The position numbers were made by a program, and so were the translations under genes. From Flammula alnicola (taxonomy: Eukaryota > Basidiomycota > Agaricomycetes > Agaricales > Strophariaceae), in NCBI GenBank assembly GCA_015499995.1, contig JADNRV010000431.1:1-35911 (forward strand): a DNA stretch of 35,911 nucleotides. Reading direction: 5' to 3'. Of the stretch, positions 10,691 through 20,842 are shown piece by piece; position 1 is the first letter of the stretch; every line of letters starts with the position of its first letter. The notes below the pieces were generated by a model that did not search any database, was not told where the DNA came from, and was given only the letters and a program-made list of their open reading frames with translations.

Positions 10691-10930
10691 CTCCCTGCGC
10701 ATGGGTCTGCCCATTGATTGACTTCGGACCATATTGAAAAATAAACTCACTTGGTTCTTGAATAAATTATAAGATTCTCCCAGCCGACTTCCCATTTTTC
10801 TTTGACGGTGGTACCCAACTTGAAGATATATGAAACCTTCATATTGGCATCGATGGTTGTTAGGCTGACGATTGGAAAGGGCAATGGCAAGCACACCAGC
10901 AACCGCATCCGCGTGAAGCCAGTGCATTTA

Positions 10931-10949
10931 CCAACTGAGCCGAGGAGGC
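10931..10949 (-). repeat. tRNA-Met 5'-end-like fragment
   Basis: On the minus strand, 18 of 19 bases match the 5' end of the tRNA-Met at 8699 (acceptor arm plus A-box: GCCTCCTCGGCTCAGTTGG). Similarity stops there. It could be a SINE head, a tRNA-gene relic or chance. Confidence 0.4.
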
Positions 10950-11197
10950 TGTTTGTCACTAGATTGCTTGAAATTCGAGGACAGGACATCCTGAAGACAT
11001 AGAATAAGTGACTATTGACGTATTTAATTTATACATGGAGAAAAGTTAGAAATAATTGCGACGGCAAATAATTCGGACGAGCATGCTGCATCTCTACTTG
11101 TAAAGTAGAAGAAAAGGCAGGAAAGAGATGTGCGATTATAAGACGGTCGAACGCGTCATCGAGCCGTGTTGTCAATGTCGTTCAACTTCAACATGTA

Positions 11198-11233
11198 CAA
11201 ACAGTTCGCTCGCGCTTGCGAGCGAACTGTTTG
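11198..11233. repeat. perfect 16 bp inverted repeat, 4 nt loop
   Basis: CAAACAGTTCGCTCGC at 11198-11213, loop GCTT, and its exact complement at 11218-11233. It lies inside a segment (11235-11284 side) that resembles 1279-1325. It may be the core of a foldback element. Confidence 0.85.
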
Positions 11234-11382
11234 CATGTGTTTTGAACAATCGTGTTGGCGCGTGCCACGTGGTCAACATGTACAACTTCAAGCATCTCAG
11301 TGCGCGAACATGGTGCGCGATAACAGCAACCCATCCCCAATCTTGGATTCGACAGTGACGCACCTTTGCGCCTATGATCCTG

Positions 11383-11417
11383 TTGCATCAACCACCCTTC
11401 CAACGCATCCAAGGTGT
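11383..11417 (+). repeat. 35 bp dispersed direct repeat, copy 2
   Basis: Exact copy of 3908-3942 in the same orientation. Flanking DNA differs beyond a few bases. Confidence 0.8.
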
Positions 11418-11559
11418 TGACTTTTTCTTATATATACAATAGAACAACTGGGAATGACCACATATTCCCCATCCAGATTCCTGAGTGGTTTTACGCAATT
11501 CAGTTGAAGGAGATCCTGAAATAGCCCGACGTCCTCCTTGAATTCCTGCCTCTACTCAG

Positions 11560-11838
11560 GTGTCATTGGAGGCCGCATTTATTTCCTTAGTATTCCGACA
11601 GCCGTTGAACCACGAACCTCTAAACTTCTGGGGATCCCAAGACAAGAAAACCAATTGGCAGCGTATCCGCCTAGCCATTCCGAATCCTACACCCGCAACT
11701 CATGGTCAGGACCGCCAATTCTCTAAGTCAAATGGAAGGATCTTGGTTGCCAACAGATGGGCCAGCGACATACCTGATGATTCACTGAAATCTTTTGCTC
11801 TCTTCAAGAAAAGACTTGGGTGGCTGTTTACCCGATGA
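11560..11838 (+). other. open frame of unknown nature
   Basis: 92 codons starting at a GTG, with Pro, Asn and Trp-rich composition (for example FWGSQDKKTNWQRI) that looks protein-like, but with no ATG at the start and no family I can name. It could be an exon of an unmodelled gene or a relic of a mobile element upstream of the transposase gene. Confidence 0.2.
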
Positions 11839-12316
11839 CTATTACAGTTTGTAAGTGTCTATACCTGCCACTCAATTTGAGCATACCGATGACCAGTGGT
11901 TCCAAAGCGTTCTTGGTACTCACTTTCAACAGGCTCTTGCTCTCTGCTACGCTTCGCGAGAAGCCAATCCTAATCACAACAACCAACTAAAAACATCCTG
12001 TCACTCAGTTTCTCGCATCATTAGGTGAAAGGGAATTACTTCCTCCCGATTCACCCAACGACCCGTCAAGAAAAGACCACGGCGAGGCCGGAGATGTCAA
12101 ACTACTCGACAGCCTTGAGGAAGTCAACCTACGCTGCCCCACATCGTCACTGGTGCAAGCGGTGCAACTGCATGTGGTGTGTACGATATGTGCACAACGG
12201 ACACTTGGAGGATGGAGTTGTGCTTGCCGGGCAGTGAGTCAACTTGTGACTTGCGTGACAGGTCCCGCCACTCACGACACCCCAAAAGTTTTACTTCTTA
12301 ATCTTTCCCTTCATTT

Positions 12317-15300
12317 ATGGCCCGAGGACGGAAGCCAAAACACGTATTGCCTGACTGTAAGTTCGAGTAGTGGACTTCATTATTTATACTTATACTGCAA
12401 TTTCAGTTGTACAGTTATCGGACGATGGCAAGAAGGTCTTATGCCAGCTATGTCACACTGGAACTGGGACCACGGGCAAGGGATGGATGAGGAAAGACAG
12501 TCTCCCTAATCACTTGAAGTCAGACACCCATGCGAAATGTCACAGCGAACAAGAGATCTCTCAATCCATTCAGAGAGCTGGGGATCGAGCTATGAGGGAA
12601 GAAAGTACAATGGAAGAGACCATGGACCTCGTTACCCTTACATCAATCACTCAATCTGCAGTTGCGACAAAAGAACAGGTTCCAAGACCAAGTGACGAAG
12701 AAAGAGCAATGTGGGACGACTTCATGCACTGCACTGAAGTCTTCGATGCGGGAGTTGAACATATGCTTGATGCAGCTGAAGAGAGAAAGCGTTTAGAACG
12801 GGAGGCTATTGAATTCGATCTCTGGCATGACTCCCTGCCAGAACAGGACTTAAACATTGGAGAAAGCGTGTTGGATGAACTAGAACGAGAGGATGTCCTG
12901 ACTGAGCTTTTGCAGAATGCACGTACGTATTCAGTGCATTGTTGTTCTGGATTTCAATGACCTCATCTCTGGCATTAGATTTGGATCAACCCGATGCGGC
13001 GGACCTCCTTAATGAAGAGTTGGGAGGTGCACATCAACCTCAAACTCATGATGCTTGGTTTCCATATGAATCAAAAACGGTAAGCTAACCAGCTAACACT
13101 CTAACCACTGCTTAAACTCATCCGTCTCGTATTTTAGATGTTCCTCCTTGACACCCTTGACAATCTCCCGAGGATGAAAATCTCTAACTCTCTCATGAAG
13201 GTCTTGCTATGGATACTCCGTGAAGTTGGCGCTCGTGATGTTCCCACTTTATATCGCCTTCGGCAGGTGCAGGCCACACTACGGAAGACTGGTGTACCGA
13301 CTATACAACACAAGTCCCCAAAAGGGAATATCTACTCCATAAACGACCCACGTACTCTTGTGGTATGGTGTGCAACGCAATCGTCTTTACATCAGCGATC
13401 AAACTCACATGTCCTTTTCTGCCTAGGATTGGGCCAATCCCACTGTATGCGATTACATCCGTCGTTATCCAGTAATTCCCCCAGATGGTGTAATATCAGA
13501 AGTATATCATGCGCAGAAGTGGATGGAGGTTGATCCCCACGTTTTAAGCCCTATGTATGATGCTGGCAACTGCCACTACTACATTGATGAGCTTGCTGTC
13601 CTTAAGAATGGAAAGTTCATCATTCCACTGCGGTGGTTGGAGGATACAGACAGAAAAGTCTTTGCAGATGCTTATTCTGTTAAGTTTAATTCACTGGTAC
13701 GAGGTTTTCTCTTATGAGTACAACCGGTTCAAGGCACTAAATGTACCACAGTCTGTTGCCAGTGTGGATGATAGCAAAATGATTCGAGTTCAGGCTTCAG
13801 ATTTAGAGCATAATTTTCTGGATTTGAACGACATGCAGTTGGCTCTTACCTGGGACAGTGAGTCTTGGAAATTTTTTGCCTTCTAATGAGATTCACTTAT
13901 GGCAAACAGGCAGAACTATCACTGCTGGATATCCAGCGCGCATGCCCAACCCAGATAGAGCCTTGGCAGAAGGAGATCCCCTGTACACTAGCTGGATAGA
14001 CGTGTTTGGTGACGATGTATCTGGCAACATATCCAAGAGCTACAACAAACATTCGAATATTTATCTCAGCCATCGGAACTTACCGCGGAAACTGCTTCAG
14101 CAAGAATTCCATGTACATTTTGTTTCAACTTCTCCAGTCGCTAGCGTGCCTGAGCAATTTCATGGAATAAAGCAGGCTATTGAGTACGTTCAAGCCACTT
14201 TACTACAAATTGATACTAAAGATCCTTTTATAGGTCAACCCATAAGAAGCCTGTGAAGGTTCGACATGGCACGACAGGCGCATCAATACGGTTCAAGATA
14301 TACGTTAATAGTGAGCCAGGCGACAACCCAGCCCAAAGCGAAGTCAGTGGCCACATTGGCGGAAACGGAAACCACCTGTGCAGAAAGTGCGATGCTGGCG
14401 GTACAAAGGAAGTTAAGCAAAGTGATGATGGATATCATCAACTCTTTAAAGTAAGCAATCTTGGCATTCTTTTTTCTCTGTCTTTAACTAGCTCGGACTG
14501 TTTAGCTGGGAAGCGCTCGTTCGGGCGCAGCAGTCCTCTCGGAAGTGAAGTCTCAGGTTAAATTGGCCTGTTTGGGCGTTGCTGCTAAAGTCGACAAACA
14601 GCAGACTGCAACAGGTATCAAGGATGCCTACACCCAATTTTGGATTGATCATCTGATAGAACGTGCACGAACATTGAAAAAGGAGAACCCTCACCGCACA
14701 GACTCCGATATCCAGAAGGACTTGCTTCAATGGGTGGAGGATCGTAAAAGCGATATCTATAACCCTTACCTGGAATTGGATGGTGAGCACTTGTTCAGGG
14801 TTTGCGAGCACAACTGTTTAGGATTTCTGGCAGGTTTTGATCCAGTGGTAGATACTCCGGTGGAAATCCTCCATACCATTCTTCTCGGTGTGGTGAAATA
14901 TCTCTGGCACGGCTCACACACGTCATGGACACCTCATCAAAAGCAAACATATTCGGTTCGACTACAATCAACAAATACATCTGGTCTCTCAATTCATGCT
15001 ATTCGTGCCAACTACATCATGCAATATCCTAACTCACTCATTGGGCGACAGCTCAAAACCATTGCTCAGGTCAACGTTTTTCATGTCTACGATCTTGTGG
15101 ACAACACACAGTTTCTTCTTACCAAGGCAGTTGGAGAGCTCGCCGCACTCTTGTGGTTTCCTGAGATCAGAGATATGAAAGAGTATCTTGTACGTTTCAA
15201 TCAGCTGTTACTTACCTATATTTATTGATTTTTTTGCAGTCTGACGTTGAGATTGCTGCTGCAAATGTCCTTGACTTGTTCGCCATGATTGATCCATCAA

Positions 15301-16614
15301 AAATGACAAACAAAATGAAACTGCACCTGCTTGCGCACTTGAAAGAAGACATTCTCCGTTTTGGACCTCTTGTCGGGACTGCATCGGAGACCTTCGAGTG
15401 TTTCAATGCTATATTCAGATTCTGCTCCATATTCTCGAATCATCTTTCCCCAAGCCGTGACATAGCATTACAGTTAGCTGGTCAAGAACTCCTGAAGCAC
15501 CGTCTCACTGGTGGTTGGTGGCCCACAGAGGACGGAGAATGGAGGAGACCAGGCCCTTCTGTGCGTAACTTCATACGTGATCATCCAACACTACAGGCCT
15601 TTGTAGGTTGGACCAGTGACAAGCCTCTTGTTAGTGGTAAGTTTAAAATACATTTATACCGTCCCACTCAGTTTAATGGCAATAATTTAGGTTCTGTTAG
15701 GCTGGAACCTCTCAAGCGAGGTGCAAATCAGAAAATTGAAAGCCGAAAATATGTACCGTGGTGCCAGACCCAAGGAGCGAAGGCCATAAACGCCTCAGAA
15801 GACCCTAATTCACAATGGACACCATGCAGGTCTGCTATTGGACGTTACGGAGACAACTGTTTAGTAGGCTCGTGGATTTTTGCAACATCCCCATTCAATG
15901 TAAGTTTAAAACTATATTCTAGTAAACTAGCATATCCATCTCAATACCCTTTGCTGTAGAGACAGGAGTCTGTTACTGGCCGCATTGTTGAAATCTGGTC
16001 AGAGGAGAAGAATCGTGCGGTTGTTATTCTTGACATCTTCAAAGTTTGTGGTACCCGGCACAAAATCTTTGGAATGCCAATGTTGGCACGGCCTGATGAC
16101 AAGACAACTTATATTGTGATACCAACTATCGTACGTCTATATTCCCTGATATGGACTGCATAGTCTAAATGCATCGCAGGACATTGAATTTCTGTACAAC
16201 GTGCAGCATGACTGCGTCCTTGCAAAGTGTACAGCATCAGGAAAGCAGGCGTTAATGCAGGAGCGAGTTGAATCAGGTGTATTCGATGCCTTTATCGAAC
16301 ACAAACCTATTGACCGTTTTGTCATCAATACTCATGCATTCCATAATGCACACCTTCTGCGAGCAAGTTTGGATCATTCTCTGGTTGTTCCTGTCCTCCT
16401 TTATCCTCCTGAGGAGCGGAGAGCAAAACATACGGAATTTGCGCAAACTCTTCGACGCAAACAAGCAGAAATCAAAGCGCGGGCAGAGCAGAAGAAACAG
16501 TTGAAGAAACACGAATCATCAACTCCAGCCGGCACAAGTTCATTATCAAGAAAGCGAGCAAGACTGGAACTAGAAGCAGAAGCACGGGCAGACGACACTA
16601 TGACAGGAGTTTAG
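12317..16614 (+). CDS. CACTA/tnp2-like transposase-related protein
   Basis: Thirteen exons: 12317-12356, 12407-12922, 12979-13079, 13138-13362, 13427-13678, 13719-13857, 13910-14183, 14234-14450, 14506-15189, 15240-15636, 15691-15899, 15960-16130 and 16180-16614. Phases agree throughout and give 1219 codons. The N-terminus ([14 protein letters not shown]) leads into a zinc-binding-like CQLCHTGTG...HLKSDTH element. The middle has [18 protein letters not shown], and further on [17 protein letters not shown] and [16 protein letters not shown]. The tail is a Lys/Arg/Glu-rich coil. I recognise this as a family present in many near-identical copies in mushroom genomes. The ExLHxxLLGxxK segment resembles tnp2-type CACTA transposases, so a DNA-transposon protein is likely but not proven. 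No terminal inverted repeats were found. The 40 nt intron 13679-13718 is the weakest junction; 13697-13733 (37 nt) also keeps the frame. Confidence 0.65.
12317..16614 (+). mobile_element. putative CACTA-like DNA transposon (ends not found)
   Basis: Only the coding part is delimited. The conserved, uninterrupted frame across 13 exons, in a repeat-rich setting, suggests a recently active copy. CACTA ends (CACTA or CACTG termini, 3 bp target duplication) were looked for by eye within about 600 bp of each side and not found. Confidence 0.4.
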
Positions 16615-16965
16615 TGGTACGAGACAAAAAATGCAAATATTAATACAAGCCTCTGCTCACCCCGTGGCTAGATGAGTTTTGACGAAGTCGGGGTTGTGCG
16701 CGATATCCACCGCATATTCGTCCTGGTCATTACTACTGCCTGCTGAAGGCAGGGTGCAATGTGCCCATGGCGTTTGACATCGTTTGATCCAGTGACCATT
16801 GCCTGGTACATTGTGGTCATTTGGTTTGGCGTCGTTTATGGCAACATCCTGCTTCTTTTCCCCAACCTTTTTCCTTCCCTACCCTCAACCGCCATTGCTC
16901 CTCCTTCCCACCACTCCTCTTGCCTCCGCCCACTGCTGCACCTGCCACCACTTCAAGAGATCGCC
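16615..16965. other. intergenic
   Basis: 3' flank of the transposase gene; pyrimidine-rich around 16850-16950. No supported gene. Confidence 0.4.
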
Positions 16966-16969
16966 ATCG

Positions 16970-17360
16970 TCATGTCCGCGTTCTCCGACCACGAAGCGAT
17001 AACGACTTGGTACCAGCCCAGCCATTTTTCGTCTGCATTCGGGGTCTTCAAAATCCTCAGTCTCACTGTAGTCCCGGCTATAAGGAAGATATTAGTTGGG
17101 CTGGAGCTCCAAGATCGTTCCCTGGAGTTTAACTTTGTTCTTTAGTGCGTTTTTTTTTCCCCCCTAGTTTAGTGTTGTGACTCTTCATCCCACAGCCGTG
17201 ATCGTCGCGGATCACCTCAGAAACGCCAGCGTTACATCGTTGTCCTCGTGTTCAACCTCAACGATGATTTCGCGTTCAAGCTTAGGATTCGCTGGAGGTC
17301 CGACGGCGGCTTCCGCACAAAGGTCTTTTTCTCTGCCAGGAACATCAGGCGTTTTTCAGA
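16970..17360 (+). pseudogene. possible decayed gene of unknown family
   Basis: An ATG at 16972 opens a protein-like frame (SDHEAITTWYQPSHF). After a poly-T/C stretch and a CACAG acceptor near 17195, another frame reads KRQRYIVVLVFNLNDDFAFK and then RIRWRSDGGFRTKVFFSARN. These look like coding exons but belong to no family I recognise, and the following tandem repeat breaks the frame. Confidence 0.25.
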
Positions 17361-17640
17361 CGTCGACGCCGTTCAAATTTCGTGTGCCCCATTTTCTCCT
17401 TCCTTTCGTTTTACGCCCTGACCATCCCTCACCTCAGCCACGGATTCTTTTGAAGCCATCCGGGACGTCGTCGACGCCATTCAGATCTCGTGCGTCCCTC
17501 CTTCTCCCTTCTTATTTTACGCCCTGACCATCCCTCACCTCAGCCACGGACTCTTTTGAAGCCATCCGGGACGTCGACACAATTCAGATCTCATGCGTCT
17601 CTCCCTCTGCCTCCTTATTTTACGCCCTGCCCGCCCCTTA
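17361..17640 (+). repeat. 103-108 bp tandem repeat, about 2.6 copies
   Basis: Units start at 17361, 17469 and 17572 (periods 108 and 103). Each holds CGTCGACGCC-like DNA, CAGATCTCGTGCGTCC, a pyrimidine-rich stretch with TTTTACGCCCTGACCATCCC, then CTCACCTCAG and a segment that can read SFEAIRDV. Each unit therefore resembles an exon (about 54 nt) plus an intron with GTGCGT donor, CTGAC branch and CAG acceptor. Confidence 0.8.
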
Positions 17641-17837
17641 TTCAGCTACTTCCCGTTCTTCGACACGCCGACACGCCGATACTCTCCTCTTTCTTGACTG
17701 ACTGTTGGACACTTATCACTAATATATTGGTCCTCTTTCTGTTGTCTGTCTGTATGCCATAGATGCCTTCTTCTTGTTTGAATACATACCATATTCTTGG
17801 GAGAAACCCTAAAATGGAAGACATGAACCCCCATACC

Positions 17838-18500
17838 AGCTGAGATAGCATGAAATATATTAGCCATAATGGAGCTTGTTCTGCATCTGGCAGATGGGTG
17901 GAACAAGACCTCCAAGATACCCCCGCTGCTTCACGGATATTATATGTGCGAACATATACTTACCAGCTGAGATAAAATGAAATATATTAGCCACAATGAA
18001 GCTTGTTCTGCATCTGGCAGATGGGTGGAACAAGACCTCCAAGATACCCCGCTGCTTCACGATATATGGAAAATACTTACAGCTGAGATTGAAATATAAC
18101 TGGCCATCTGGCAGATGGGTGGAACAAGACCTCCAAGATACCCCCGCTGCTTCACGGATATTATATGTGTGAACATATACTTACCAGCTGAGATAGCATG
18201 AAATATATTAGCCACAATGGAGCTTGTTCTGCATCTGGCAGATGGGTGGAGCAAAACCTCCAAGATACCCCTGCCACTTCCTTGATATTATATGCGCACA
18301 CGTGCTGACCAGCTGAGATTACATGAAATATTTCAGCTGCAATGGAGCTGATTCTCGATCTGACATGGAGGTGGGACGAGATCTCCAGGGTGGTCTTCCT
18401 AATACATAATTGTCACGTCTGTACATATGCCAACCAGCTACCCTAACATCAAAATTTTCAGCTGTTGTAGAGCTGGTTCCATATCTAACTCATGTGCGCC
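17838..18500. repeat. tandem hairpin repeat, about six copies
   Basis: Four clear units and two degenerate ones. Their cores (CATCTGGCAGATG) start at 17884, 18011, 18105 and 18232; degenerate cores lie near 18352 and 18465. Intervals are about 127, 94, 127, 120 and 115 bp. Shared parts include CAGCTGAGAT, GAAATATATTAGCC and CCAAGATACCCC. Each full unit has a hairpin: GGAGCTTGTTC pairs with GAACAAG-AC-CTCC around the CATCT/AGATG stem. The third copy has lost the left arm. Frames across it encode a repeated peptide and are not genes. Confidence 0.85.
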
Positions 18501-18506
18501 GACATA

Positions 18507-18779
18507 CTGTCCCATTTCGATCAATTCGGCAGTAACGCGTAACGGGCAGTCCCAAATCGCCGGAATGTAACGGATGTAACGGTCGTTCTGGCCATGTGCC
18601 GAATCCATCTGAGCAATCGGGGGAACAAAGGCTCAAAAAGGCTCAAAAATCGCAAAAAAAAAATTCCCCACCTGCCGAAAAAATGGAGGTAACGGTCATT
18701 TCTGCACGGTGCCGAAATCCAAATTTCGGCAGGTGTGTAACGCGTAACAAGGCCTGCCGAATTGATCGAAATGGGACAG
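18507..18779. mobile_element. 273 bp MITE, 26 bp perfect TIRs, TA duplication
   Basis: CTGTCCCATTTCGATCAATT...GGCAG at the left end is the exact complement of the right end (18754-18779), and TA flanks both sides (18505-18506, 18780-18781). No coding capacity; an A9 run and repeats of TAACG lie inside. Features fit a non-autonomous Tc1/mariner-type element. Confidence 0.85.
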
Positions 18780-18838
18780 TATCTTCTTCATGAAATTTGA
18801 AAAACGTGACTGGTAGGTGTCACACATTTGGCGGTGTA

Positions 18839-19300
18839 GAGCGGCTCGCCAACTTTGGATTCGGTGATTTCCGAACAAAGCCCTTCCCGTTTTGAAAATG
18901 TCACGTCGGAGCCTCCTTCGACCTTGGTAAATGACTTCTAAGCTTCCTACAAGATATATTCAATTCTAAAAATCATGTAAACACCTACAGACCACAAAAG
19001 TTAATTATCTATCCTTTTTGCATTTTTTCTTACGAGGAAAAGCCGTTGAGACACACCGGCTCGACGTTGGATGTTCCTGACGTGCACAACGGCTACAACA
19101 TGTTCATAAATTGTAAATTTTAAAAAGAAAAATCGATTAAATTATGTTTCTGATTTCTATGCATAAAATATGCAGTTTATGCATGCTCAATGCACGGAAA
19201 TGCATTGGAAGGTGTTCAGAGAGAGGGTGGGAAGGCTGTGACTCAATGTGACAAGATGATCGCAACCGAGATCACCGAATCCAAAGTTGGCGAGCCGCTC
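18839..19300. mobile_element. 462 bp MITE, 30 bp perfect TIRs, TA duplication
   Basis: The left end starts GAGCGGCTCGCCAACTTTGG and continues through ATTCGGTGAT; the same 30 bases occur inverted at 19271-19300. TA lies on both sides (18837-18838, 19301-19302). The interior is AT-rich without frames. The TIR differs from that of the neighbouring MITE, so this is another family. Confidence 0.85.
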
Positions 19301-19396
19301 TATCGCTAGGAGGCTTTGTTAGATGTATTTGCCCTTATTTATAGTTTGATAAGATAAGATAACTATCCCACTCTAGGATGTAGCCTCCGAGCGATA
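19301..19396. repeat. 15 bp imperfect inverted repeat beside MITE
   Basis: TATCGCTAGGAGGCT at 19301 and AGCCTCCGAGCGATA near 19382 are complementary at 14 of 15 positions, with a spacer rich in GATAAGATAAGATA. A related TCTTATCTTATC lies near 19511. Confidence 0.5.
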
Positions 19397-19557
19397 CGAG
19401 CGGCGAGTTTAGGAACCTGAGTCGAGAGTGGGAGAACGTCAACGTTGAATGTTGGACGTTGAGGCCAGGCAGCCAGGATGTTGACCTATGTTTGTGTCAT
19501 TGTTGGGGGGTCTTATCTTATCAGTCAAAGACATCAAGAGATACCTTGACCACAAAC

Positions 19558-20842
19558 ATGACTTCGTTGCCACCCAAAGTTCCTCAAAGACTTCGAAATC
19601 TCGCTCATGTTGTGAGCGCGTATGATATCTGCCTGAGACTCGAGGAACATCTTCAACAGGCCGCCGACAACGGGCAGGACGTTGGGCACAAAATGATTTG
19701 CATTCGGATCCTTGGCTTTCTTATACACTACAGATCCAGGGTTGAAAACGGTCGTCGAAGAGATTAGCTCGTGCACCATCGATTCCGCCCTTCTTGCCGT
19801 TGGACAGATATATTATGACCATTATATCAGGGCGTGTACATTCCCAAGTCTACTCCTTCAACGTGCCATCTGACGCACTCACTCAGTTAGAGCCAACAGG
19901 GGGTCGCATACCAACACCCTCCAATCATGCATCTCGTCCCTCTTTTGATAAGTTAGCAGATATGATCAAGGCTAACTTGGTGGAGGCTCCGCAATCCCAT
20001 GCTGACGCCACAAACAATGTCAGTCTTGTTCTCTGAGTCCTCTCTTTCCACAATTCGTTGCTTATTGATACCAATCAGGCCCTGATTCGTAATGGATATC
20101 GTTGCGTCGTGACTGGGAAATACGATGCGCACTCAGTAAAGGAAAACCGAGACCTAGAAGAGGTTGTTGATTTGGACCCCAATGCAAGGATGTCACCAAC
20201 TGAGTGTGCGCACATATTCGTGGAGTCCACAAACTCGTCTATTGAACCAGATTCAAACAAGGCGTGTTCGTCCATTTACTTTCTCCAAGTCTAAATAATG
20301 ATTATCTATATACGCAGTCCACTATGTTGCTTCGATGTGGGGAGTCATGGCTCGCTTTGGCCATGAAAAGCTTCTGACAGAATTGAACGGCTCCGATATA
20401 CATCGTTTGGAGAATGTGATGACCGTCGTCCCTGAATTCCACACCCGCTTCGATGAATTGTCCGTTTGGTTTGTTGCAACAGTGTGTCCTACCTAACCTT
20501 GCATCTCTCGACTCTAACACGGTCCATAAAAACACTTATCAGAAGGAAGAAGACAAATACAAGCTTGAAGGGGCATGGCTTCATGACCTTCGCGACTATC
20601 CGGAATATGTCACATTCACGACGACAGATCCGGTGCAAATTCCGGTTCCATCTCCAACTTACCTTGCCATTCACGCTACATGTGCCAAGGTCGCTCATTT
20701 ATCAGGAGCAGCTGAGTGTATCGACAAGTTATACCGAGACATGGACGACGGGAAGACCCTCGACCCGAACGGCGCCTCTGCAGGAACGTTGGAACATGCC
20801 ATTTTTGAACTACAGGCATCTGGGTACGAATTGACTATTTGA
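19558..20842 (+). CDS. HNH nuclease-domain protein, probable frameshift
   Basis: The N-terminal frame from ATG 19558 reads MTSLPPKVPQRLRNLAHVVS and RILGFLIHY. By about 19730 the family-like sequence moves to another frame (TVVEEISSC, then AVGQIYYDHYIRA, ending 19835), so one base is missing or extra at about 19720-19750. Later exons are clean: 19900-20018 (IPTPSNHASRPSFDKL), 20079-20265, 20318-20481 and 20543-20842. The HNH core spans ALIRNGYRCVVTGKYD, TECAHIFVESTN (the catalytic-type His after Cys-Ala) and LNGSDIHRLENVMTVVPEFH (the second His/Asn region). VAHLSGAAE is also typical of the basidiomycete HNH_2 proteins. A DNA endonuclease is the usual annotation for this expanded fungal family; its biological role is unknown. 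It may be a pseudogene, or the frameshift may be an assembly error. Confidence 0.7.

Noticed and set aside
16131..16179. Premature stop suspected in the transposase gene near its 3' end
   Set aside because: A normal 49 nt GTACGT...CGCAG intron removes it.
17642..18263. Several minus-strand frames with similar repeated peptides
   Set aside because: They translate the hairpin tandem repeat and share its period.
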